Shown one piece after another: positions 28,301 through 39,225 of a stretch of 64,000 bases of DNA. The notes beneath the pieces are model-generated. The model had not been told where the DNA came from and made no database searches. It saw only the letters and a program-made list of their open reading frames with translations. This DNA is from Rhynochetos jubatus (taxonomy: Eukaryota; Chordata; Aves; Eurypygiformes; Rhynochetidae). The stretch's first letter is position 1. Every line of letters starts with the position of its first letter. Location: positions 102,397,086 to 102,461,085 of the forward strand of contig CM050650.1 of NCBI GenBank assembly GCA_027574665.1, given 5' to 3'. Made by a program: the position numbers and the translations under genes.

Positions 28301-30218
28301 TCATCAGAAAACGCTGCTAGGGCTTTCTCCTTTACCACTGAGTGATTTTTTTTCCTATCAACTTGTTTATTTTTACATGTTGTTTGCGTGGCATTTGTTC
28401 ATTAGAATGTACCTCAGAATTCAACCCATAACAAAAAAAGAATCACACAGGGCAAAAGACCTTGAAGAATTTATTTCAAAAATCCTGACATTTATTTGGT
28501 GGTTTACATGGACTGCTGGTGCTATAAACTGGGACTTATTGATCAGGTAGTTGTGTGTATATTGGGACTGAAAAAGACAGATCTTCTTCACATAGGAACC
28601 TTACGGTTTGCTAAAAGCTCCAAACTTCTGGTGTTTAATAAGATGACCCTGCTGGCTTTCCCTCAGCTTTACAGTCCAGTAGAGTAGGTTCTTCTCCTTT
28701 CTTCACATTACCTTTGTTAATTTTATGACCGATTAGAGGGAAAAGAAAGCAGATTTGCCTTTGTGCTCTTCAGTTTACTTCTACTCAGTATGAAGAAGAG
28801 CAGGTGTCTTTTGCTAATGATGAAGCAATATTGGATGAAACTTTACCTCCAAGCTATTGGCTTCTTCTTTCAAAACTTTCTCCTCTGGGAGAGGAGAATT
28901 ATTAGTAAGTTTGCAACACTACCATTTGTACATGTTGTCAAAGTAAGCCTTCCTGCTTTAAGCACAGAATAAATTATAGCCCTTGGTGGTTGAACTCAAA
29001 ATGAAAGACAAGACACACTATCTGTAAGTAAATGTTTCTTTTTCTGTCCCATTACACAGTTTTCAGAAGTCTGTTCACTGTGGATACATATTTCAATAAT
29101 GATTTTTGCCAGCTGTCATTCTTCTGCTGCTGTTTGATCTCATAATATACTCATGTCATCATTTGGCTGTACAGAGTAGCTATTTCTTTGCTTTTTCCTC
29201 AGTTCTCATTGTTGCCTTTCATCATCTGTGCAAGTGCTATTCCACCATCTTTCTGTTATTAGTAGCAGTGCTTCCATCCACTTTTTTATCCATGATAACC
29301 GCTTTTTAACAATGACTTTGACCTGAGTTACTTTACTGATAATGACCTTGCCCTGGTAAAATACCAAATCCTTTTTCTTTATATTTTTATATTCTTGCCA
29401 GATGTCTAGAAAGAAACTATTTCCTATTGCAAAAAATATAAAGATTGTGTTAGTGTCCACTTCATCTGGTTAGGTCAGCAGGTTCCTGTCAATCAGTCAC
29501 TGACTTTTCTTCTTCTACAGCTTCTTCTTTCCTGATAGTCACCAAAGAAGTGAAGAGTAGCCTGGACCTCTGTTCACATGCTGAACTCAATTTCATTTTT
29601 GCTATCTTGGAACAGTCTATTACTAAGTGAAACTTCTCTGTGTAGTTTAGATATGAAATCTTCCTTAGGTGCTTTAACTTGATCCTGTTGAAAATAATGG
29701 GAAAATTGTCATGTAGTTGCTAATTTTCGAAGCGATGTTGTAAATAAATGCCTGCTTACAAATGTCAAAAATGAAGATGTGTACAACTGCACACATATGC
29801 ACAATATGTCTAAACTTTCACAGATGATTGTTTATGTTTATATATCTAAACAGTGTGGCTCTTTATATGAGTGAGATTAAATGGATATGTTAATTTTAAA
29901 GCTGGTAATATTTTAAATGTATGTCTGGGGTTTATCTGCAGATAAATAATGATGTGGTAATTTTTTTATTTACTATTTTGTTTTCCCTTATTTTTTATAC
30001 TGTGAATAATAAAATTACATATTTCAATAATAAAATAACATTGTTTCATCATATGCTAAAACATGATGAGAAAGAAGACATGCATATCCACCTCTCCTGG
30101 TCAAAGCTGGAATCAGGACACTGAGCAAAGTATAAACATGATTCCTCCCTAGGGAGTGTAGAACTTTTTATACTAAATGTACATTTTCTATGAGGCCATC
30201 TTTGTGCAATGCAGTCAT
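25311..30218. other. Intergenic, 4.9 kb, no gene seen
   Basis: Long AT-rich unique stretch. The largest open frame (28167-28550, plus, 127 codons) is rich in aromatic residues, has no conserved motif and no flanking splice or RNA features; I regard it as chance. Other frames (26646-27174, 27604-28043, 28496-29460) are also unsupported. No RNA gene and no recognisable transposon. Confidence 0.5.
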
Positions 30219-31243
30219 GGAAACCGGCTTGATGGTCACACTCTGAGAGTTGTGGTCAATGGCTCAATGTCTGAGTGGAGACCAGTGACGAGAGTGTTCC
30301 TCAGGGGTTGGTGTTGGGACTGGTCCTGTTTAACATCTTCATCAGTGACACGGATGATGGCATCAAGTGCACCCTCAGCAAGTTTGCTGATGACAGCAAG
30401 CTGTGTGGTGCGGTCGACACACTGGAAGGAAGGGATGGTGTCCAGAGGGACCTTGACAGGCTGGAGAGGTGGTCCTGTGCCAACCTCATGAAGTTCAACA
30501 AGGCCAAGTGCAAGGTCCTGCACCTGGGTCGGGGCAATCCCAACTGCAAGTACAGGCTGGGTGGAGGCTGGATCGAGAGCAACCCTGAGGAGAAGAACTT
30601 GGGGATTCTGGTGGATGAGAAGCTGAACATGAGCCAGCAGTGTGTTCTGGCATCCCAGAAAGCCAACCGTATCCTGGGCTGTATCAGGATAAGTGTGGCC
30701 AGGAGGTCGAGGGAGGTGATTCTCCCCCTCTATTCTGCTCTTGTGAGACCCCACCTGGAGTACTGCATCCAGCTCCTGGGCCCCCAGCTTAAGAAGGATA
30801 TCAACTGGTTGGTGTGAGTCCAGAAGAGGGACATAAAGATGATCAGAAGGCTGGAGCACCTCTCCTGTGAAGAAAGTCTGAGATAACTGGGCTTTTTCAG
30901 CCTGCAGAAGGGAAGGCTCCAGGCATACCTTATAGGACCTTCCAGTATCTGAAGGGGCCTACAAGAAATATGGAGGGGGACTTTTTACAAGGGCCTGTAG
31001 TGACAGGACAAAAGGTAATGGGTTTAAACTGAAAGCGGGGAGATCTAGATTAGATATATGGAAAAAAAATTTCACTGAGAGGATGGTGAGGGACAGGAAC
31101 ATATTGCACAGAGAAGTTGTGGCTGTCTTCAAGGCCAGGCTTGATGAGGCTTTGAGCAACCTGGTCTAGTGGAGGGTGTCCCTGCAGGGGGGTGGGAACT
31201 AGTTGATCTTTAAGGTCTCTTCCAACCTAAACAGTTCTATGAA
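30219..31243 (+). mobile_element. CR1 LINE, decayed 3' copy
   Basis: A 1.0-kb CR1 starting inside RT just before the 'GGTCAC-ACTC' segment and running to the tail TTCTATGAAT. An open piece at 30275-30817 keeps the FADD box (KFADDSKL), then hits a TGA at 30815-30817 where sister copies have an arginine codon (CGA to TGA). More indels follow: the 3' coding part has gaps near 30890-30960 and 31095-31140. It cannot code for an active protein. Confidence 0.93.
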
Positions 31244-33807
31244 TTTGATGAAAACACCAGAGTCAACATTGGCCACAAGCAGTTTACTGTCTAGTGCTTA
31301 GCATAGGGCTTAGAATATTTGCTCAGAAAGTGGGATCCTTAGTTTTACCTACTTATTCCATGGGCTAAGCAATGTTTAGTCCCCAAATCCTGTGTCCTCG
31401 GTAAATTACATAGCCTGCCTGCTATAAGACCTTTGTTTTTCATGGCAGTATTGGCCACAGATGTGGAAATTAAAGAAAAAAAGTTAAGGCCCAAGAATGA
31501 TCAGTGAAGTAAAAAATCCACGGAAGTCTCAAATATTCATTCTACGCATGCAACCACTTTTGCAAAAACATTCAGACAAAAGCAGTATTTGTTGCATCAA
31601 AAGCAATGTGTGCCTTACACTCCTTGACACACAATATTATTCGCATTGTTTTGTCAGCTGTTACTTCTACTATCAAAAGGGCAATAAAAAGCAAAATGAA
31701 TATATGCTAGGCAAAGAAGTATTTGAAAATATGACAAGCTTTTATAAATATATCTCATGGGAAATGAATGTATAAGGAAACACTGACCTGACAACAAACA
31801 AGTGAGGCTAAAACTACTGCCAATTAAAATAAATAAATAAATAAATAATGAGTGGCTAGACTGTATTAAATGTTTACCTTGAACAAGAAGAATGAAGGCA
31901 CAAAATGTCAATAATTAATTGGCAATAAAAGTCTTATAAAAAGAACTTTTGTTCATGAGCTGATAAGGAAGTGGCTATTCTTATAACACAGGCTGAATTT
32001 TTACTAGCTACCTGGGATGAAACAAGAACCTACTGGTTTGCACAGCTAGTAAAAATAGCATGTGTCTTTTACATCTCTTGTGTATATCTCTTGTGTGTCA
32101 TGACATACAGTGGTTTAAAGTCACCATACTGATATGAGTAATGGAGAAGGCTAAGCTCTATATAAAGAGAACTGGTCAATAGCCTGAATAAAATCCACAA
32201 AATGACCTGAGCAAAACAATAAATAAAGCCTGTGGCCAGATGCTATCTCTGGGACAAAGCAATCTTTGAGAATCATGTGGTTAAGTGAGTCTGGGGAATT
32301 TTTACCAAGGTGAATGTTGAAGCCATCAACCACTGTCTTTCTGAATGCCCTTATTTTTCTGTCTGAACAAAGATAAATCAACTTAAGCACAGAAGTAATC
32401 AATGCTCTCTGCTCATCTGGAAAACAGACATAAATATTTAAAACATTTACTGGGGAATTGGGTATTTCACTTTCAGTCCCGTATTGGAAATAGAAGACCT
32501 TCAACACTTCAGTTTGTGGTAGGTATCAATGGTCCATTATGTTTTAATTGCATGCCTTGATAATTAGCATTTTTATACATGATCGAGAAAAAAATAATCT
32601 TCATTGAAGAAGTGTGGTTTAATTTTTGAAGGGTTATGTGACAGTTACAGCTATAGTCTCAGTAAGGTAGAAAAAAAATAATACAGTTATTTCCTTTCTG
32701 AGTTTAGATTGCTTGATGACTATGCTTCAGTATGAAACCCTCTAGAACGGTATTTTATGCACTAAGTTATTCCTTTGTCCTCAGAACTGATAGTACAAGA
32801 TTGCAGACACTGTTCTGTCAAAACACCCCAAACCTGCCTAGTGAGTAATGGGCAGGATCTATTGAGTGACATCCTCAACTGGAGAAGGAGTGACAACCTC
32901 AAATGCTGAAAATATTAATATATTTGAACTTGCCCATTGCGTAAGACAGAAAAGGAGTCCCTTACTTTGCTCTTTCAGCATTTTGCCTTTTTACTAAAAT
33001 TGGAGAAATTGGTTACTAGGGTGAAGTCCATATGCTACACAACTGTTATGATATACAAATCCTTTTGATTCTTAAGGGATACACAATTGGATTCATGTAT
33101 ATGTTTTCTATATCTAAAATCTATGATATTGCATTTTTTATAAAAAATTACACTTAATGACAATTTAAAAATTACATATGTCCAAGCTGACATCTTGCAT
33201 TTTTTTGCTTCACTTTTTTATGGCCAGTTTCTCCTCAGAGATCTGTTTCCACATGTTTCCATGAAACAATCCTGTTAAAGCATCTGGACAAGTTGATCAC
33301 AGTTTAAAAATGTAATGAAAATGTTTACAGCGACAGTAACCTGAGGAATATGTTGAGTAATGTGTAACAGATAAAATCTTTGACAGTTTCAGAGTGAATG
33401 TCCTTGTTTATACAACAAGCATATCAAAACTTAATAAGTTTTCACTGTCTACGCTAGATATTAAAATTCTCTGACGATTCTTCTTAATCTTAAAGTTAGA
33501 AAAAAAAGCAGGAAAATGGCATGAATCCATTTTCAGGAGAATGAGTGTAACAATAGATAGGTGTATGTCTTGGCAGTGTAAAAACAATAGCAAAATTTGT
33601 GTCCTTGGTTTTTAAGGCTTTAATAAATTGAATGCTCAGAAGGCAATGAGTTAGACATTGCCCCTGTTGAAATCCATAGAAATACTGAATGAAATTAACT
33701 GACTTATTAACCAATATTTATTTGCACTATTCCATAATTTGTTAGAAATTGTGCTTCGATTCTCTTCTTGGTGCTAAATAATTAAAATCCTCAGTGCCAA
33801 TTAAGAC
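31244..33807. other. Intergenic, no gene seen
   Basis: AT-rich unique sequence with a short (AAAT)n at about 31826-31850. Frames at 31497-31911 and 32151-32507 (118 codons, minus) lack recognisable content. Confidence 0.5.
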
Positions 33808-33856
33808 TGTCATGGTTTAGCCCCAAGTTAACTCTACCCCAACTAAAACCAGCACA
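33808..33856 (+). mobile_element. 49-bp LTR remnant: both ends, no middle
   Basis: TGTCATGGTTTAGCCCC, the 5' end of the LTR family seen at 14258 and 56869, is joined directly to GTTAACTCTACCCCAACT and a terminal AAACCAGCACA, its 3' end. About 650 bp of the body is missing. No flanking 5-bp duplication is visible (AAGAC before, AATAA after). Confidence 0.65.
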
Positions 33857-35879
33857 AATAATAGTAATAGGCAAAACTGTGAGACAACATAGACATGTTC
33901 ATTCATCATCTCTCAGTTTGATTTGTAATCTATTTTACTAGTGTATAATCATTATATGTGCAAAATGAACTGGTGTCTGGAGAGAATACCATAATAAAGG
34001 CCTCATGATGCCTCCACCTTCTGCTGCTCCTTCAGACGAGATTTCTTTAATTTCTTTTTTTTATGTTTCTGTGGAAAATCTGGACTCATCCTGCAGTCAA
34101 CACTCACATAAGGATGATTTTAATGGTGGGGTTTTACCATTCACAACATGCTCATGAAGATTTCTAAGCATTAGTGCTTTAGGAGTTCTCAGTGCTTCAT
34201 TTGACTCCTCCAGGAAGCTGTTTAGGATGCCTGGGTCTGGTGGCAGGGAAGGATTTCTATTGATAGGTATCTCTTGTCTCTTTTCTTCCTCCATCATTCA
34301 GTCATTTCCCAATTTCTAGGATGTGGGAGTGCAACAAGGATAGAAATAACTTTCACTGCTGTGAATGCAACAACATTGCACAGGATTCTCTTCCCCAGAA
34401 AAATGTGGAAGCCACCACCAGGGGAAAGACTGTTTATTCATTTGAGAAGAAAGGGGAAATATCAGTGGCTTTTCTGTTTTCAGCATGTAATAAGGGCTTT
34501 ACCTGGTACAGGAGGAAAAAGGAGAGGAGAATAAAATTGATAGCATGTCATACAGAAGTATTTTCTTCCTACGTCTTTGAAGGTAGGATTTAATTTTGTC
34601 TTGAAAACTGAGGAGTCTTTAGTTACATCTGTTCTCTTTAAATTGCCCGCTTTACATCCATTTTTGCTGAAATCTGTAACAGTGGTAGGCAGAAATCTCA
34701 GTGCTTGTGTATGGCGGGCAGCTGGGAAGATCCATCAGTTATCTGTGTGGAACCTATCTTCCGTATGGGGGTTTTAGAATTGCACAAGTTTAGACTGGTA
34801 TAAATCACATTTTTTTTGGGGGGGTGTGGGGGTGTTGAGGGTTGGGAAGGATGTGTACATCCTGTAGCAGTGGCACTGCTGAAGTAGTGCAGTTCGAAGC
34901 TGGATCATCAGTGATTCTGGCAGAAAGAGTTTTACAATACTCAATAGTATATTGTCAATATTAACACTTAATATACCTTTGAGTGAAGCAAGAAAATCAA
35001 AGGCTGAAGTGTAGCACTGAGAAGGGACATTTCTAAACATGGTATTAATTCAAATATATGTCCAAATCTTATTACTTTTTTTGTTAAAAGAATAAAACTA
35101 ACCCTGGGTATAACAGATGGGGCCACAGTGGTGATGATCTTATGTGGTAGTGAGCAGAATCTCAGTGGGCTGGAAACGTGAATTTATAATTCAGTGTCTG
35201 GGCTACTGAAACTTCCAAAGAAGATTGGCTTCTTTTTGATTCAATTTAAAACAACCAGAAAAGGAGAAAGTGAAAATAAGACCAGATTATTTAACGTTTC
35301 ACCCTGAATATAAATCCCTGAGGAGTGCAAACAGCATGCACAAACATCTACTATAATAAGGCATGAACATTTTTCTTGTTGTAATATATCTCATCAGGAA
35401 TGCAAGAAATCAACACAGTTATCTGCAAAAGTTACAGAAATCTAATCATTAGCTGAACTGCTTAGCAAATGGTCCATATTAAGTGGTTCAATTCACAAGT
35501 CGCTTAGGGATGACAAGACAATAGCAAGTGAATGAGTGATTGGATAGCTGAATCAGGAGAAAAATGATGGTTGCTACTTAATGGAGAGAAACAGATACAA
35601 TCAAGATTCCTTCAGAAATGGACATTAAATGCAACATCACCTACATGTTAAAATGTATTATGACAGACATCATTAATAATATTCTAAGTCTACATGTCAA
35701 GATGCAACGTTGATTCAGTTTTATATTCCAACTGTGACTTTCTGGGGCAACAGAAAATTAACTGTTACAAATGCCAGCAGAATTGGGGCTCCTAAATTTC
35801 TTTATCAGTTTAAAAATTACATACTCAGAACATCAGAGTTAATTCCAAAAGGGATGTAAAAGTGTTGTTTGGTTACGTT
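33857..35879. other. Intergenic, no gene seen
   Basis: Unique sequence. Frames at 34274-34593 (86-90 codons, overlapping) and 34577-34777 have no family features. A G/T-rich run (TTTTTTTTGGGGGGGTG) lies at about 34810-34827. Confidence 0.5.
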
Positions 35880-36130
35880 ATGGACTGGTTTTAGCTGAGA
35901 GAGTTAACTTTCTTCATAGTAGCTGGTATGGTGCTATGTTTTGGATTTGTGATGAAAACAGTGTTAGTAACACAAGGATGTTTTACTTATTGCTAAACAG
36001 TGCTTATAATGTGTTCAGTACATTCCCATTTCTCATACTGCCCACCCCAACAAGTACGCTGGAGGTTCACAAGAAGTAGGGAGGGGGCACAGCTGGGACA
36101 GCTGACCCAAACCAAGGGTGTAACCAGTTC
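35880..36130 (-). mobile_element. LTR fragment, 3' portion
   Basis: On the + strand it begins with GGACTGGTTTTAGCTGAGAG, AGTTAACTTTCTTCATAGTAG, the reverse complement of the LTR family's 3' end, and ends in GGGACAGCTGACCCAAACCA. It therefore lies opposite to the copies at 14258, 18382 and 56869. The other half of the LTR is absent. Confidence 0.72.
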
Positions 36131-36526
36131 TCCCAAACTGCTCTAACTTTGGAGAGACATTTGAATTTCATTTCACCAATGGTAAAACCTGGGTTTCTGC
36201 TTGAAGTACCTTTAAGTATTTCCATGTAAGTCTTGAAAATAATATATAAAATTATTTGTGACTTCAAATATTATTCTTTGGGCAGAATAATATTTGCCCA
36301 ACCCACTTCTTATCCTCAAGGTCAAAACTGTGTTATTTATTGGGATTTAAGATAATGGAATAATTGTGCTTTCACTGAGACTTTGCCAGATTTGACATGT
36401 TTATTGTCAAAAATATATACACATTTTCAAAATTATTTCAGTCCTAAATTTTATGTAATGTGCATAACACTGTCTATTTCTTATATAGTTTATAATGAAG
36501 GTGGGAAAAGAAAACTGAAGGGAAGA
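36131..36526. other. Intergenic, no gene seen
   Basis: AT-rich sequence between an LTR fragment and a microsatellite; nothing recognised. Confidence 0.5.
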
Positions 36527-36693
36527 AGAGAGAGAGAGAGAGAGAGAAAGGAAGGAAGGAAGGAAGGAAGGAAGGAAGGAAGGAAGGAAGGAAGGAAGGA
36601 AGGAAGGAAGGAAGGAAGGAAGGAAGGAAGGAAGGAAGGAAGGAAGGAAGGAAGGAAGGAAGGAAGGAAGGAAGGAAGGAAGGAAGGAAGGAA
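36527..36693 (+). repeat. (AG)n then (GGAA)n microsatellite
   Basis: About 20 bp of AG repeats run into about 145 bp of nearly perfect GGAA tetranucleotides. The strand is all purine and mirror-symmetric, so it could form triplex DNA. Long open frames across it on both strands (repeating KEGR or LPSFLPSF peptides) are artefacts of the repeat. Confidence 0.97.
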
Positions 36694-37950
36694 CCAAACC
36701 CACCTGTACAAATGATCAAATGGTGCTCTTAATATTTTTCTTCTCACTGTCCCAAAAGTCCTGATGCTAGAGTATTTTAAAACAAAATAATATTGCGTGC
36801 TCCAAAATACATCCTTTTTGTCAAGTATTGGAAGTCTGAAGAAAGACACTGATATAGATGAAAGCAGAAGAAATTTGGTTCTATTTAAGACTATTCACAG
36901 CAGAAAATATTATTAATTACATTTAACTTTTTCTATATATATGATGACAACATAATTTAATTACTATATCTTAATTAGGTGTCTCCTTCCTGTCTTGGGG
37001 GAATTTTTCAATAGTGATCAGAAAAACTGAAAACATTCTGTTGTATGATTTTAGTGCACAAATTATTCACATGCAAAATGAACAGTTTAGGAAATGTCTA
37101 ATTAGTTGAATACCTAAAATATGAACCAGTTAACAGTCCAGAACACGTTTAATTGTCTATTTCAGATTAAAGGTAATTACAATGACAATTAGTTATGGAT
37201 AATTTAACAATGGTGCTTCCATATGTAACATTTTGAATTAGATGTTGCAGATAAAGTTATTTTGATTCATCAGAACATCCTATTTTATGTATTTATTTTT
37301 CAATGCATTGTAAATAACTATTTTTTTAAGTATTCTACATGAATACTCTGCAATTCTCTTATTTTATTTAGAGATTTTTCTCCCAAGGAAACAAGCAGGT
37401 GTTCTTCACTGATTGAAATTGTTAGGAAATTTCACTCTTCAGTGACTTTGTGACATACTTCTGAAGTGGGAAATGGTAGAAAAAGTCGGTGCAGTGATTA
37501 TGGATATTGTTAATGGTGGAGGGAAAAGCAAAAGTGGAATGAAGAGAGTTGAGAAATAAAGACATAGGCCAGGAAACAAAGGGAAAAAATTATTTTAAAA
37601 CGTATGAAATATACAGGTTGAAACTGTAAGGAAATTATCTTTTGGTTTATGCTTATAGAGGTTTTCTGGATGTGTGTGTGTTTCATACATAATGCTGAAC
37701 ACAAGATATTGAAAAATATTGTCTAGATTTTTTACTTACTGAATTGAGATTTCACATCATTCATATTTATCTTCAAAACTATTTTTTGGCTCACGTAATA
37801 TGTAATATAAAGACAACTCTAAAAAAAAATTTAGTTTTGTTTTGTTGCTCGAACACAAAGAAAGAAACGTGAAAATATTAGGCCTTTTTTCTGGATACAT
37901 CTCTGGTTTAAAATAATCCAGTTTAATTCCACAAATGAGGCTCAACTATC
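36694..37950. other. Intergenic; possible conserved regulatory block at 36920-37330
   Basis: Within this stretch, 36920-37330 is dense in homeodomain-type TAATTA/CTAATTAG words and SOX-type AACAATGG/ACAAT words, and contains no repeat. That look is common in vertebrate conserved non-coding enhancers around neural genes, but without an alignment this is only a suggestion. The remainder, including frames at 37510-37945, shows no gene. Confidence 0.3.
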
Positions 37951-38634
37951 TGTGATCAAAAGCTACCCTCACCAGGCCTGATCTTGTCTCCCAACTGTGG
38001 ACCCATGTCCCGTCCTAACCTAGGCACGTGACCAGGGAGGTACCTGACGCCTGGGCCTGCCCTGGTGCCCTCCCTGGCTGCCCTGTTCTTGGCTGAGGTG
38101 GTGGAAAAGGCCCTGACTGCCAGGCCCCAGGGAGCCCCAGGTGCTTCAAGCTCAAAGGGAGAAGCCAGCTGCTACTGTGTCCTGCACAAAATTCTTTTCC
38201 TTGATCTCTGTAACTGTTAAGGTGTGAGAAAGCGTGTGAGCTAAAGGCATGTAAAACCAGCAAAATTAGAGACTGAAGTATAATTGTTGGGACCAGAATA
38301 GTAAGCAGCTCAAGTATTTAAGAGGAATACTAACGTAAAAGGATACAAAACACTAAGAACAAAACCCTGGGGTGCATGAAAATGGCAACTTGGAAACCTT
38401 GAAGATTTGTTGAGCCTAAGGAGACCCCATAAAGCCTGGCTCATCTTCACCTGGTTGCCTTAACTGTAAAGACTACTTGAGTCTCCCATCAGGGATTGTG
38501 AGCATATTCATATTATGCTAACTCATTAGCCCAAGCTATCAGTTGTGTGCATTAACCAATAAATAATTGCTTTGTATAGTTAAATTATGTATATGCTGTT
38601 TGGTTTTGGTCTCTTTCCAAGTGGTAGAAGTAAC
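37951..38634 (+). mobile_element. Possible unclassified LTR-like element
   Basis: An abrupt compositional block. It starts TGTGATCAAAAGC, has a GC-rich first third (38000-38160) in AT-rich surroundings, and carries AATAAA at 38558-38563 followed by a T/G-rich stretch (GCTGTTTGGTTTTGGTCTC) and a CA near 38634. This plan (GC-rich U3, poly(A) signal, GT-rich end) suggests an LTR. I found no target-site duplication and no second copy, so both ends and identity are uncertain. Confidence 0.3.
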
Positions 38635-39105
38635 CAAAAAATTGATCCAGAGATGGAGCAATAAGATACTTTCTAATCTTTATGCATAGATTGATAAAAA
38701 CATTTTACATAAATTACTGATGATGCTGTTCTAATTTGTTTGAGCATCATTATTTTTATTGCAAACAATAATATATGTGAATTTATGAGAAATGTAAAAA
38801 ATCTCAAAAAAATTTTTGTCAGTAAAGAACATTCAATCAATCATTCTGGATTTTTTTTTTTTAATTGCTAGGAAGAGTAGATTTCAGTTTCCTTTCATCG
38901 TCAATATATTTGAGAAAAAGATTTTCAAATTTTCATATGATTTTCAGATTAAAAGCTTGACTGACTTTTGTGATCTTCATATCAAGTCCAAAGGGACTGG
39001 AGCTGTTATACTTCTTCTGTCTGAATGTTCATAGCATATTATGTAACAGTTTTGATTTTGCTCAAAAATATTCTTGCATCTTATCAAACAACCCTGTATT
39101 GCTTA
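38635..39105. other. Intergenic, no gene seen
   Basis: AT-rich sequence with a T12 run near 38851-38862; a 72-codon frame at 38816-39034 is unsupported. Confidence 0.5.
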
Positions 39106-39225
39106 TGTCCTGGTTTCAGCTGGGATAGAGTTAATTTTCCTCCTAGTATCTGATATAGTGCTGTGTTTGACATTTAGCATAAGAACAATGTGATAACACA
39201 CTGATGTTTTGGTACTGATATGCTT
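39106..39225 (-). mobile_element. LTR 3'-end fragment
   Basis: TGTCCTGGTTTCAGCTGGGA, TAGAGTTAATTTTCCTCCTAG and GATAACACACTGATGTTTTGG are the reverse complement of the 3' end of the LTR family in this window. The TG terminus at 39106 is intact; the fragment fades out by about 39225. Confidence 0.75.

Noticed and set aside
28167..28550. 127-codon open frame, aromatic-rich
   Set aside because: No known motif, no splice or promoter context, composition like the surrounding DNA; likely chance.
36383..36849. Open frames of 81-119 codons with KEGR or LPSFLPSF repeats
   Set aside because: They are translations of the (GGAA)n microsatellite on either strand.
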